A stretch of DNA of 64,000 nt from an uncultured Dehalococcoidia bacterium (GCA_951812285.1 OX638292.1:2193001-2257000); one strand, 5' to 3'; positions 1-9,512 are shown, counted from the first letter of the stretch. Translations and numbers: made by a program. The notes: generated by a model from the letters alone, not told the origin.

Positions 1-2
1 GC

Positions 3-677
3 TGCCGCGAGAAGTCCTGGATCCGGGCTGAGAAGCTGGAGAGCCGCATTTGGGACGAGGTACGTGGCGTACTAGAGACGCCGAGTGTCATCATCGCCGG
101 TATTGAATCGCAGGCAGACCAGGGAATCGAGAGCTTTGCAGAAGAACAAGCACGGGCGGAGCGAGACCTCCGAGAAGTGCAACTCGAAGAGGACCGGCTT
201 ATCAGGCTCTACGTCGCTGGCAAGATCACCGAAGATCAGCTTGACCATCAACGCAAATTCATTACGGAACGACTGGAGAACCTCCGGGCCAAGCTAGACG
301 ACTACCGGGCGCGCACGGCAAGGGACGCCTCAATGCAACGGGTTGCCTGGAGCGTGCAAGAATGGGCTAGGGAGGTTGGACAGGGGCTGGACGCTCTGGT
401 GCCCGAGGAGCAAAGAGTGCTACTGCAAAACGTGGTGGACGAAATCACCATCGATGGTGACAACAACCTTGCGATTACTGTCGCGATCCCTATTGAGCCA
501 GACGCTGCAATTGCCTCGCACGCATCACCGTCACTGTGTACGTCTGCTTCGTCACCCCATCCTGCGCCGTCACCTCAGTCCCGATCACGTTGCCGCCGAC
601 AGCAAGCGGCAAGACGCCGTCCATGTCCTCAACCCCGTTCACTTTCACGACGTACGTCGCCCCCTCAGCTGCAGTAG
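3..677 (+). CDS. Large serine recombinase, C-terminal fragment (5' end outside window)
   Basis: The reading frame is open from the left edge. It begins at what looks like the last Cys of a recombinase zinc-ribbon, followed by CREKSWIRAEKLESRIWDE and a long charged coiled-coil (EERDL..RLYVAGKITEDQLDHQ). It then has the VPEEQRVLLQNVVDEITIDG segment and a beta-rich tail (LAITVAIPIEP), which is the usual order at the end of large serine integrases and transposon resolvases. The catalytic N-terminal domain would lie left of the window. The recognisable protein ends near base 500. After that the frame reads antisense through the neighbouring repeat gene as low-complexity Ser/Pro sequence until a stop at 675-677, so the true C-terminus is uncertain. 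The fragment may mark one end of an integrated element extending leftwards. Confidence 0.75.
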   Translation, partial: CREKSWIRAEKLESRIWDEVRGVLETPSVIIAGIESQADQGIESFAEEQARAERDLREVQLEEDRLIRLYVAGKITEDQLDHQRKFITERLENLRAKLDDYRARTARDASMQRVAWSVQEWAREVGQGLDALVPEEQRVLLQNVVDEITIDGDNNLAITVAIPIEPDAAIASHASPSLCTSASSPHPAPSPQSRSRCRRQQAARRRPCPQPRSLSRRTSPPQLQ

Positions 678-3600
678 CCGACACCGTCGTCTCCGTCACC
701 CCGTACCCCACCGTCGCCGTGTACGCCGTCGTCCCCGACACAAACACCGGCGCCAACGTCACCCCACTCAGCGACAACGCACTCAGTGAAGCATCCGCCG
801 ACTTCTCCCGCGTCACCGTCACCGAGTACGTCCCAGTCGTCACGCCATCCTGCGCCGTCACCTCAACCGCGATCACGTTGCTGCCCACAGCCAACGGCAC
901 GATGCCGTCCCGGTCTGCAACCCCGTTCACTTTCACGACATACGTCGCCCCCGCAGCCGCCGACGCCGACACCGTCGTCTCCGTCACCACGTTCCCCACC
1001 GACGCCGTATACGCCAACGTCCCCGACACAAACGCCGGCACAAGCGTCATCCCGCTCAACGTCAGTGTGCTTAGGGAAGCGTCGGCTGAGCCCGCCCGCG
1101 TCACTGTCACCGTGTACTTCCCTTTCGAAACGCCATCCTGCGCCGTCACCTCAACCGCGATCACGTTGCTGCCCACAGCCAACGGCACGATGCCGTCCAG
1201 GTCGACAGTCCCGTTCACTTTCACGACATACGTCGCCCCCGCAGCCGCTGTCGCCGACACCGTCGTCTCCGTCACCCCGTACCCCACCGACGCCGTGTAC
1301 GCCATCGTCCCCGACGCGAACACCGGCGCCAGCGTCACCCCGCTCAGCGACAGCGACGCTAGCGACGCGTCCCCCGACCCAGCCCGCGTCACCGTCACTG
1401 TGTATGTCTGCTTCGTCACGCCATCCTGCGCCGTCACCTCAACCGAGATCGCACTGCTGCCCACAACTAACGGCACGATGCCGTCCTGGTCTACAACCCC
1501 ATTCAGCTTCACCCCGTACGTCGCCCCCGCAGCCGCCGTCGCCGACACCGTCGTCTCCGTCACCGCATGTCCCACCAACGCCGCATACGCCGTCGTCCCC
1601 GACGCGAACACCGGCGCCAGCGTCACCCCACTCAGCGACAGCGACGCTAGCGACGCGTCCCCCGACCCAGCCCGCGTCACCGTCACTGCGTATGTCTGCT
1701 TCGTCACCCCATCCTGCGCCGTCACCTCAACCGAGATCACATTGCTGCCCACAACCAACGGCACGACGCCGTCCTGATCCACAACCCCGTTCACTTTCAC
1801 GACATACGTCGCCCCCGCAGCAGCCGTCGCCGACACTGTCGCCTCCGTCACCGCGTTCCCTACCGACGCGGTGTACTCCGATGTCCCCGTCGCGAAGGTC
1901 GGCGTCAGCGTGATCCCGCTCAACGTCAGTGTGCTGAGGGAAGCGTCGGCTGAGGCTGCCCGCGTCACCGTCACCGTATACGTCCCTGTCGTCACGCCAT
2001 CCTGCGCCGTCACCTCAACCAAGATTGCATTGCTGCCCACAACCAACGGCACGATGCCGTCCAGTTCCAGAGCCCCCTCCAGCTTCACCACGTACGTCGC
2101 CCCCGCAGCTGCCGTCGCCGACACCGTCGTCTCCGTCACCGCGTTCGCCACCGACGCCGCATACGTCGTCGTCCCCACCGCGAACGCCGGCGACAGCGTC
2201 ACCGAGCTCAGCGACAGCCCACTCAGCGAAGCGTCCGCCGAACCCGCCCGGGTCACCGTCACCGTGTACGACCCCGTCGTCACCCCGTCCTGCGCCGTCA
2301 CCTCAATCGCAATCACGTTGCTACCCACGGCCAACGGCACGACGCCGTCCTGATCCACAACCCCGTTAGCTTTCACGACATACGTCGCCCCCTCAGCCGC
2401 CGTCGCCGACACCGTCGTCTCCGTCACCCCGTACCCCACCGTCGCCGTGTACGCCGTCGTCCCCGTCGCGAAGGTCGGCGTCAGCGTGATCCCGCTCAAC
2501 GTCAGTGTGCTGAGGGAAGCATTGGCTGAGGCTGCCCGCGTCACCATCACCGTGTACGTCCCTTTCGAAACGCCATCCTGCGCCGTCACTTCAATCGCAA
2601 TCACGTTGCCGCCGACAGCAAGCGGCATGACGCCGTCCATGTCCTCAACCCCGTTCACATTCACGACATACGTCGCCCCCTCAGCCGCCGTCGCCGACAC
2701 CGTCGTCTCCGTCACCACATTCCCCACCGACGCCGTGTACGCCAACGTCCCCGACACGAACGCCGGCGCCAGCGTCACCCCGCTCAGCGACAGCGACGCT
2801 AGCGACGCGTCCCCCGACCCCGCCCGCGTCACCGTCACCGTATACGTCCCTGTCGTCACGCCATCCTGCGCCGTCACCTCAATCGAGATCGCATTGCTGC
2901 CCACAACCAACGGCACGACGCCGTCCTGATCCACAACCCCGTTCACTTTCACGACATACGTCGCCCCCTCAACCGCCGACGCCGACACCGTCGTCTCCCT
3001 CACCCCATGCCCCACCGTCGCCGTGTACGCCGTCGTCCCCGACACAAACACCGGCGCCAGAGTCACCCCATTCAGTGAAAGCGACGCTAGCGACGCGTCC
3101 CCCGACCCCGCCCGCGTCACCGTCACCGTATATGTCCCTGTCGTCACGCCATCCTGCGCCGTCACCTCCAACGCAATGACGTTGTTACCTACAGCCAACG
3201 GCACGACGCCGTCCTGGTCGACAACCCCGTTCATTTTCACCACGTACGTCGCGCCCTCCGTCCCCGTCGCCGACACCGTCGTCTCCGTCACCCCGTACCC
3301 CACCGTCGCCGTGTACGCCGTCGTCCCCGACGCGAACACCGGTGCCAGAGTCACCCCGCTCAGCGACAGCCCACTCAGCGACGCATCCGCTGAGCCCGCC
3401 CGCGTCACCGTCACTGTGTATGTCTGCTTCGTCACCCCATCCTGCGCCGTCACCTCAACCGAGATCACGTTGCCGCCGACGGCAAGCGGCATGACGCCGT
3501 CCACGTCCTCAACCCCGTTCACTCTCACGACATACGTCGCCCCCGCAGCCGCCGTCGCCGACACCGTCGTCTCCGTCACCCCATGCCCCACCGACGCCGT

Positions 3601-4503
3601 ATACGCCGTCGTCCCCGACGCGAAGGCTGGTGCCAACGTCACCCCACTCAGCGACAACGCGCTAAGCGACGCGTCGGAAGAAACGGACACCGGCATGCGA
3701 TATGCCAGGACTTTGTTGCCCTGGTCGCTCCGGTCCAGTCTGTTGGCCGCCCACATGACCCTGCCGTTGGACCAGATGCCCTGCACGTTTGGAGCATCGC
3801 TTGCCGCAAATTCTTTGTCCGTGTCGCGATCGCCGGTGGCAAGCTCATACGCAAAGAAGAAGTCGTTGCTGTTTTCCGCCACCCACATCGTCACCCCGTC
3901 GGTCCACAGACCAACCGGCCTCAGGCCTGTCTGGTGGAGGGCAATGTCCCTGTCTGCGTCGCGCGCACCGTCTGCGAGGTCATAGGCGTAGAGATGCGAG
4001 TCGGTGATGTCAGCAATCCACATGGTCGACGTGTCGTTGGCGGCGGCCACGAACCGGTCGTTGCCGTCTGCCAGCTCGTCGAAGTCCTTGCCCGACGCCC
4101 GTGCGCCGCTCTCCACGTCGTACGCCACCAGCTTGAACGCGTCGTTGTCCGCAACCCAGATCGTTGCTCCGTCTGACGTGCAGTCACCCGGCAAGTAGTT
4201 CTCGTAGAAGTCGAGTTGGATGTCGTCGCCTTCATCGCGAGTGGGGACGTCGTCCTCCAACGAGTAGGCGAACAGCTTCAGGGCTCGCTCCTCGACGACC
4301 CAAAGCGTCGTCCCGTCGGAGCACACACCGCGAGCGCTCTTGTTGCCGGTGCCGGGAAGGGAGTCGATGTCGTAGTCCGTCAGCCGCTCGCCAACTGAGT
4401 CCCCTTGGGCGGCGACGTAAGCATAATGAGGAGCGTTGATCGCAACGAGAAAGGCAAACACAACCAGGGAGCGCAGAAGGAGAAAGCGCCCCCTTTCAAT
4501 CAT
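490..4503 (-). CDS. Secreted protein with beta-propeller-like N-terminus and 11 cadherin-like beta-sandwich repeats
   Basis: This 1337-aa protein starts with a signal peptide (positively charged MIERGR, hydrophobic core to about residue 30, AAQG cleavage-like site). Residues about 40-270 hold several LWVVEE/MWIADI-type blades (W-V-A/T-D-N) resembling a beta-propeller. The rest is 11 near-identical 96-aa units beginning DASL..LSLSGVTLAP and ending YTVTVTRA, which matches the cadherin-like beta-sandwich family seen in bacterial surface proteins. The last unit is complete, and the protein ends eight residues later within the recombinase 3' end. A surface adhesion or scaffold role is inferred from the architecture only. 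A promoter candidate lies about 180 bp upstream. No anchor motif is visible at the C-terminus. Confidence 0.85.
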   Translation of the reverse strand: MIERGRFLLLRSLVVFAFLVAINAPHYAYVAAQGDSVGERLTDYDIDSLPGTGNKSARGVCSDGTTLWVVEERALKLFAYSLEDDVPTRDEGDDIQLDFYENYLPGDCTSDGATIWVADNDAFKLVAYDVESGARASGKDFDELADGNDRFVAAANDTSTMWIADITDSHLYAYDLADGARDADRDIALHQTGLRPVGLWTDGVTMWVAENSNDFFFAYELATGDRDTDKEFAASDAPNVQGIWSNGRVMWAANRLDRSDQGNKVLAYRMPVSVSSDASLSALSLSGVTLAPAFASGTTAYTASVGHGVTETTVSATAAAGATYVVRVNGVEDVDGVMPLAVGGNVISVEVTAQDGVTKQTYTVTVTRAGSADASLSGLSLSGVTLAPVFASGTTAYTATVGYGVTETTVSATGTEGATYVVKMNGVVDQDGVVPLAVGNNVIALEVTAQDGVTTGTYTVTVTRAGSGDASLASLSLNGVTLAPVFVSGTTAYTATVGHGVRETTVSASAVEGATYVVKVNGVVDQDGVVPLVVGSNAISIEVTAQDGVTTGTYTVTVTRAGSGDASLASLSLSGVTLAPAFVSGTLAYTASVGNVVTETTVSATAAEGATYVVNVNGVEDMDGVMPLAVGGNVIAIEVTAQDGVSKGTYTVMVTRAASANASLSTLTLSGITLTPTFATGTTAYTATVGYGVTETTVSATAAEGATYVVKANGVVDQDGVVPLAVGSNVIAIEVTAQDGVTTGSYTVTVTRAGSADASLSGLSLSSVTLSPAFAVGTTTYAASVANAVTETTVSATAAAGATYVVKLEGALELDGIVPLVVGSNAILVEVTAQDGVTTGTYTVTVTRAASADASLSTLTLSGITLTPTFATGTSEYTASVGNAVTEATVSATAAAGATYVVKVNGVVDQDGVVPLVVGSNVISVEVTAQDGVTKQTYAVTVTRAGSGDASLASLSLSGVTLAPVFASGTTAYAALVGHAVTETTVSATAAAGATYGVKLNGVVDQDGIVPLVVGSSAISVEVTAQDGVTKQTYTVTVTRAGSGDASLASLSLSGVTLAPVFASGTMAYTASVGYGVTETTVSATAAAGATYVVKVNGTVDLDGIVPLAVGSNVIAVEVTAQDGVSKGKYTVTVTRAGSADASLSTLTLSGMTLVPAFVSGTLAYTASVGNVVTETTVSASAAAGATYVVKVNGVADRDGIVPLAVGSNVIAVEVTAQDGVTTGTYSVTVTREKSADASLSALSLSGVTLAPVFVSGTTAYTATVGYGVTETTVSATAAEGATYVVKVNGVEDMDGVLPLAVGGNVIGTEVTAQDGVTKQTYTVTVMRARQLQRLAQ
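514..3690 (-). repeat. 11 tandem in-frame 288-bp repeats inside the cadherin-like gene
   Basis: The same blocks recur every 288 bp (for example CGCCATCCTGCGCC at 843 and 1131). Each unit encodes 96 aa. Units are similar enough that unequal recombination could change their number, and assemblers may collapse them. The antisense frames stay open through the array, producing several long spurious ORFs. Confidence 0.9.
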
Positions 4504-4686
4504 AGGGCGGCATACCAGGTGGGGCGGGGAGGCCTCTGTGGCCTATCCGCCTCCACACAAGCCCCGCACGCCATTGCCACGTGGCATTCGCCACTATTCA
4601 TTTGAAGACTCCGGCCTGAATTGGTCAGCTCAACTTCGAGGTATGGCACACACCTCTGCTAACCTGTCCATATCACTCAGCCGGAA

Positions 4687-4714
4687 TCTATAGCCCTCTT
4701 GAGGTATAAGTCAA
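4687..4714 (-). promoter_or_regulatory. Sigma70-like promoter for the cadherin-like gene
   Basis: Read on the minus strand there is a TTGACT -35 box (4714-4709), a 16-nt spacer and a TATAGA -10 box (4692-4687). It lies in the only AT-rich patch nearby (about 4700-4745), which could act as an UP element. The predicted leader to the ATG at 4503 is about 175 nt. The rest of 4504-4807 shows nothing else that I can name. Confidence 0.5.
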
Positions 4715-4807
4715 TAATAAATTATTGCTATTTGCAACAATTTCTGCTGGCACGGCTGAACCGCCTATGGAGGAGTATCTCCAGCGAAGGAACAAGAGAT
4801 GCCGTCG

Positions 4808-6961
4808 CTATCCTCCGGCCCCCGTCCCGCCCTGTTCGGGCTCACTCACTTCCGAATTCGCCGACGAACCCTCTTGTTCCTCGTCCTCGCCCGCCCAGTA
4901 GTCCCAGATGCCAGTGAGCTCCCTGGGAATCGCCTGCCGGATCTCTTGCACCGCCTGCTCTCCGGAAGCCTCTGCGGCCTCCATCGCTCCCACGACAAAC
5001 GCCGTGTCCGCCGCCTCCTCGGACACGCCCAGCTCGCGCGCCGCCTGCCGCGCCGCCTCCAGTGCCTCCGTCGTCGCCTCGCCCGCGCTCAGCCCGCCCT
5101 CCACGGACCCCTGCACCACGCCGTAGCCCGCGCCGCGCAGCGCCACCAGGAACGGCACCTGCCGTCGCGTCAGCGACCGGAGCGTTCCCAGCACCGCGCC
5201 CCTCGCCGCGCGTCCCACTTCTTCCGTCAGATCGTCTCCCACCTGCACCGCGCCCCGTGTCGCGTGCCGGGCCAGCTCGAGCCCGTGCCCGGCAAAGTCC
5301 CCCACGTCCTCGATGGCGTCGTCCACCGCGTCGCCCACGGCCTGCGCCACCTCGCGAACGATCATCCGCCCCTTGCCCGCCGATGCCACCGCCGCCTGCG
5401 TCGACGCCGCCAGCTGGTACGCCGTCACCCCCAGCGCCACATCCGCCCCCGGCAGCCGCTTCAGGTATCCGTAGGACATCGACGTCAGTGACCCCAGCAC
5501 CGGCACCGAGGTGAGGGCCCGCCTTGCCGGTGTCGAGTGCGCCATCAGCTCTGCCAGCGCCACGTCCCGCGGCAGTTCGCCCTCCTCCCGCAGCGCCACC
5601 AGCAGGTTCAGCGACATCAGGCTGAGGATGAATGCGATGACAAAGACGAAGTCGAACCCCACCAGCTGCAATGCCGGTATCTCAACGGCGCCGTTCTGGG
5701 AGACCCACGTGAAGTCGAATCGCAGCGTCTTGTTGGCAAAGAAGTCCGCGAGGTATCCCCCGATGATTGGCCCAATGCCCATGCTGGCGTAGGCCGCAAT
5801 GCTCGCGACTCCAAGGAAGGCTGTGGCCTTCTGGTCCGGGGCGATCTTGAGCGAGAGCGTATTGATGGTGAGGAAGATGCCCCCGCGCGCAATGCCAACA
5901 AACGCGTTGAGCATGATGAGAAGCGGCATGGTCAACACGTGCTTCTCCGTGTGCGCCACAAAGACCCATCCCAGGAACACCAGCAGGAACAACGATGCCG
6001 ACAGCGACATCACCGTCTTGCTGCCAACTCGGTCCGCCATGGGCCCCCACACGCGCACGAACAGGACATGCGTGATGTTGCTTAGCACCACGAGCGCCAT
6101 GACGACCGGGAGCTCCAGGTCCAGGTCCGTCAGCATGTAGACGACGAAGAACGGTATCGCGATGTTGGACGCCACGCCCCAGACCCACAGGAACCGCAGC
6201 AATTGTGAGAAGTTCTTGTCCCGCAGTGGCTCCGTCAGGACGCCGATAGGCGATTGCTTCGCCTCCGGCGCCGCCGGCATCAGCGGCTCCTTCGCCCGCG
6301 CCACCATCGCCGGCCCGATCACACCTAGCGTCAGCGCCCCGATGATGAAGAAGAACGAGTACCCAAACACCTCTTCCCCTGCCGGCGCGCGCCCCTCCCA
6401 CCAGTTGATGAAGAAGCTCGCCCCCAACCCCAGGACCGCCAGCACCGCCGTGCTCGCCGCCAGTCGGCGTCCGTAGTAGCCCCCGAGCAGCTGCTGCGGC
6501 ACCAGGTCGTGCATCCAGCTCATCCACGCCGTGATCCACATCGGCGCAAACAGGCCGCGGATCGCCAGCAGGAAGATGACGGTCGTCACGGCAAGTGAGC
6601 TCGGAACGTCGATGAAGAAGGGCACCGCCGCCACCGGGATCATTAGGAGCTGCGCCAGGAACCACGCCGGCAGTCCAATGGCCTTCCGCATCCGAACGCG
6701 CTCGATGAGGAGGATCGCCGGCAGCTGCACCACCAGTGAGGCGAAGGGGACCGCGGAGACGAGACCCACCTGCAGGTTGTTGGCGCCCAGCGCCAGCGCG
6801 TAGGCCGCCAAATACCCCATGATCTGGATGGTCGCCAGCGCCTCGCTGGTCACGCCATCCCAGATCATCATGCGCAGGCTGAGGCGCACCTCGCCATTGG
6901 TGAGCGTGGGACTCGGACGCAGAAATCCGAACATCGAAGTTTGGCCCCTATCGAGAGCCAT
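4808..6961 (-). CDS. MFS transporter with long hydrophilic C-terminal extension
   Basis: This is a protein of about 717 aa. Residues about 20-450 contain roughly twelve hydrophobic segments in the major facilitator pattern (MGYLAAYALALGANNLQVGL, FFVVYMLTDL, MGIGPIIGGYLADF). The final 240 or so residues are not membrane-like. They are Ala- and charge-rich amphipathic helices (EVGRAARGAVLGTL, EAARQAARELGVSEEAADTA) ending in an acidic tail. Canonical MFS proteins are 400-450 aa, so the tail is an added domain of unknown role. The longest ORF begins with TTG at 6985; I prefer ATG at 6961, but neither has a strong ribosome site. The substrate cannot be read from sequence. Confidence 0.8.
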   Translation of the reverse strand: MALDRGQTSMFGFLRPSPTLTNGEVRLSLRMMIWDGVTSEALATIQIMGYLAAYALALGANNLQVGLVSAVPFASLVVQLPAILLIERVRMRKAIGLPAWFLAQLLMIPVAAVPFFIDVPSSLAVTTVIFLLAIRGLFAPMWITAWMSWMHDLVPQQLLGGYYGRRLAASTAVLAVLGLGASFFINWWEGRAPAGEEVFGYSFFFIIGALTLGVIGPAMVARAKEPLMPAAPEAKQSPIGVLTEPLRDKNFSQLLRFLWVWGVASNIAIPFFVVYMLTDLDLELPVVMALVVLSNITHVLFVRVWGPMADRVGSKTVMSLSASLFLLVFLGWVFVAHTEKHVLTMPLLIMLNAFVGIARGGIFLTINTLSLKIAPDQKATAFLGVASIAAYASMGIGPIIGGYLADFFANKTLRFDFTWVSQNGAVEIPALQLVGFDFVFVIAFILSLMSLNLLVALREEGELPRDVALAELMAHSTPARRALTSVPVLGSLTSMSYGYLKRLPGADVALGVTAYQLAASTQAAVASAGKGRMIVREVAQAVGDAVDDAIEDVGDFAGHGLELARHATRGAVQVGDDLTEEVGRAARGAVLGTLRSLTRRQVPFLVALRGAGYGVVQGSVEGGLSAGEATTEALEAARQAARELGVSEEAADTAFVVGAMEAAEASGEQAVQEIRQAIPRELTGIWDYWAGEDEEQEGSSANSEVSEPEQGGTGAGG

Positions 6962-7000
6962 GGCGAAAACGCGGCGGTTCGCCAAAGCTCACAAGTGCAA

Positions 7001-7030
7001 ACTGCCCATCCCCAACCGGGAATGGGCAGT
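7001..7030 (-). terminator. Intrinsic terminator after the aldo/keto reductase gene
   Basis: Perfect 9-bp inverted repeat ACTGCCCAT / ATGGGCAGT (7001-7009 with 7022-7030), followed on the minus strand by TTTGCACTTG. It sits between the reductase stop at 7107 and the MFS start. Confidence 0.6.
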
Positions 7031-7106
7031 TGTTAATCGAGTCAGGCGCCCCATTTACAGGGGCCCTTAATCACAATAACGCAAGAGTTGGCCCGGACGT
7101 TCCCTG

Positions 7107-8063
7107 CTACCCCCCGCGCCCCGCCGCCGCGTCGATGCGCGCCATCAACTCCGCGTCCAGCGGTGCAGCCGCCTCCGCCACGACGCACTCCCGCAGCTCT
7201 TCGCGGTTCTTGACCCCGAGCACCACCGTCGACACCCCCTCCATCGAGAGCGCGTAGCAGTGCGCCAGGTACGCCGCGCTCTGCCCAGCCTCCGCCGCGA
7301 TGGCGCGGAAGGTCGCCGCCCGCGCGTAGTCCGCCAGCTCCGAGTGCCCCTCCGGCAGCGGCCGGTCGATGGCGTCCGTCAGCGCCCCTGCCTGCACCGC
7401 GCGGATGCCCATGACCCCCACGCCGTTGGCGTTGGCCGCCGCGATGATGTCGCGCGGCCGCGCGGGCCCGCCCCCCTGCAGCAGCCCGCCCGCCGAGTCC
7501 AGCAGGTTCGCGATGCACTGGATGAAGTCCGGCCGCGGCCCGTTCTCCAGCAGGTGGCTCAGCGCGTCGGCGTGGCTGATGCCCGTCAGCCCCCAGTGCC
7601 CGATGCGCCCCTCGGCAATCAGCCGCTCGAACGCCGGCGCCACCCCCTCGACAACGCTCGCCACGGTCGTCAGCCGGTCTCCCCCCTCGTCGCCCAGCGT
7701 AACGGCGTTGTGCAGGAACATGACGTCCACCCGCTCGATCCGCATTCGCTCCAGGCTTCCCGAGAGGCTCTCCGACAGCAGGTTGTACACCTGCTCCGGC
7801 GGCGTCGCCCCCACGCGGCACTTGGTCGTGACCCGCACGCCCGTCGGCAGCGCTCCCCCGAACGCCTCGCCTATGACACTCTCCGCCTCGCCGTTGCCGT
7901 ACGACGGCGCCAAATCCAGCACATCGATGCCCGACTCGACCGCCTCCCGCACCGTCGCCACGCACTCCTCACGCGTCGTCGGCCCCCAAATCCGCCCGAG
8001 TCCACCCCCGCCCAGCGTCAGCGCGCTCGCCGTTCCCAGTTTCCCGAAGGGTCGTTGCCGCAT
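7107..8063 (-). CDS. Aldo/keto reductase family protein
   Basis: A 318-aa TIM-barrel oxidoreductase expected to use NADPH. The family tetrad is visible: Asp and Tyr in DVLDLAPSYGNGEAE, Lys in VTTKCRVG, and His in DVMFLHNAV. It ends with the usual VVLGVKNREELRE cofactor-binding strand and helix. The longest frame opens at 8171, but the first conserved residues are MRQRPFGKLG, placing the start at 8063 after a GAGGA ribosome site. The substrate is unknown. The gene is divergent from the aminotransferase at 8226 and they share about 160 bp of control region. Confidence 0.88.
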   Translation of the reverse strand: MRQRPFGKLGTASALTLGGGGLGRIWGPTTREECVATVREAVESGIDVLDLAPSYGNGEAESVIGEAFGGALPTGVRVTTKCRVGATPPEQVYNLLSESLSGSLERMRIERVDVMFLHNAVTLGDEGGDRLTTVASVVEGVAPAFERLIAEGRIGHWGLTGISHADALSHLLENGPRPDFIQCIANLLDSAGGLLQGGGPARPRDIIAAANANGVGVMGIRAVQAGALTDAIDRPLPEGHSELADYARAATFRAIAAEAGQSAAYLAHCYALSMEGVSTVVLGVKNREELRECVVAEAAAPLDAELMARIDAAAGRGG

Positions 8064-8225
8064 GTCGTCCTCCAGTGTCCAATCTCGGTGATTTGTCGTC
8101 GGTGGAGCGGTTCGCCGCCGCCAGCATACTCGACCGGCATGCCCCCGGTAACCCGCGCTTCTCCCACCCACGCCGCGGATGCGCTATAGTGCAGGCATCA
8201 ATTTCAAGCACCAACGGAGGCACCA

Positions 8226-9512
8226 ATGGCGCGGGACAACGTCGGCGAGCGCGAGCAACAGCTTCTGGACCTGGCGGCGCGCGTCCTGCCGGGCGGCAGC
8301 ACCGGCAACATCATTTCCATGGACACCGTCATCGCCCGCGGCAGCGGCCCCCGCGTCTGGGACGTCAGCGGCAACGAGTACATCGACTACGTCCTCGGCT
8401 CCGGCCCCATGCTCATCGGCCACGCCCACCCCCGCGTCATCGAGGCCGTCGAGGAGCAGCTCTCAAAGGGCACGACCTACTTCGGCCTCAACGAGCACGC
8501 CCTCCTTCTCGCCGAGGAGATCATCCGCGCCGTCCCCTGCGCCGAGCGTGTGCGCTTCGCCAGCAGCGGCGCCGAGGCGACGTTCTACGCCATGCGCGTC
8601 GCCCGCGCCTACCGCGGCCGCGACAAGATCCTCAAGTTCGAGGGCGCCTTCCACGGCACCCACGACCACGCAATGATGAGCGTCACACCCGCAGCGGACG
8701 CCCTCCGCCCCTTCCCGGCCCCCGCGCCCGACGGCCTCGGCATCCCGGCCTCCGCCGCCGGCGACATGCTCGTCGCGCCCTTCAACGACATCGAGACCGC
8801 CTCCGCCATCATCGAGCGCCATCACGACGAGCTCGGAGGCGTCATCATCGAGCCCCTCCAGCGCACCTTCGCGCCGAAGGATGGCTTCCTCGAGGGTCTA
8901 CGCGACGTCTGCACCCAGTACGGCGTGCCCCTCATCTTTGACGAGATCGTCACCGGCTTCCGCTTCGCCTACGGTGGCGCGCAGGAGTACTACGGCGTCA
9001 CCCCCGACCTCTGCGCCCTCGGCAAGACCGTCGCGGGCGGCTTCCCCCTCTCCGCCATCGCCGGCCGTGCCGAGATCATGGACTACTTCGCGCCCGCCCC
9101 CGGCCGCGACGCCTACGTCACCCAGCAAGGCACGCTGAACGGCAACCCCATCGCCGCCGTCGCCGGCCTCGCCACCCTCGAGGTCCTCCGCGAGCCCGGC
9201 ACCTACGAGCGCCTCTTCGCCACCGGGACCCGCCTCAAGACCGCCCTCGAAGACCTGCTCCGTCAGGCCGAGATCCCCGCCCACGTCCTCGGCGAGGCCC
9301 CCATGTTCGACGTAGTCTTCGCCGAGCACGAGGTGCAGGACTACCGCGCATCCCTGGACCGAGACCACGCCAAGCTCCTCCGCTTCAACGCCCTCCTCCG
9401 AGCCCGGGGCATCTACAAGAACCACACCAAGTACTACGTCTCAACAGTCCACGGAGAACCGGAAGTGGAGCAGACCATAGCAGCCTGGAAGAGCGCGCTA
9501 GAGGAGCTGTAA
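8226..9512 (+). CDS. Class-III aminotransferase, glutamate-1-semialdehyde aminomutase-like
   Basis: A 428-aa PLP enzyme of fold type I. Landmarks are LPGGSTGNI near the start, the Gly-rich IGHAHPRVIEAV, the PLP-ring Asp in FDEIVTGFR, and the Schiff-base Lys in LCALGKTVAGG. It resembles HemL along its length, but the genuine hemL is the gene at 18277 in the heme operon, so this copy probably transaminates another substrate. The ribosome site AACGGAGG lies 5 nt before ATG. It stands alone, divergent from the aldo/keto reductase and unrelated to the toxin locus downstream. Confidence 0.85.
   Translation: MARDNVGEREQQLLDLAARVLPGGSTGNIISMDTVIARGSGPRVWDVSGNEYIDYVLGSGPMLIGHAHPRVIEAVEEQLSKGTTYFGLNEHALLLAEEIIRAVPCAERVRFASSGAEATFYAMRVARAYRGRDKILKFEGAFHGTHDHAMMSVTPAADALRPFPAPAPDGLGIPASAAGDMLVAPFNDIETASAIIERHHDELGGVIIEPLQRTFAPKDGFLEGLRDVCTQYGVPLIFDEIVTGFRFAYGGAQEYYGVTPDLCALGKTVAGGFPLSAIAGRAEIMDYFAPAPGRDAYVTQQGTLNGNPIAAVAGLATLEVLREPGTYERLFATGTRLKTALEDLLRQAEIPAHVLGEAPMFDVVFAEHEVQDYRASLDRDHAKLLRFNALLRARGIYKNHTKYYVSTVHGEPEVEQTIAAWKSALEEL

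Noticed and set aside
1..677. Treating the recombinase fragment as an intact gene ending at 677
   Set aside because: Residues after about base 505 are antisense repeat sequence; the real end is unresolved.
536..3985. Long forward ORFs (up to 413 aa) antisense to the cadherin-like gene
   Set aside because: Pure shadows of the 288-bp repeats; no ribosome sites or recognisable domains.
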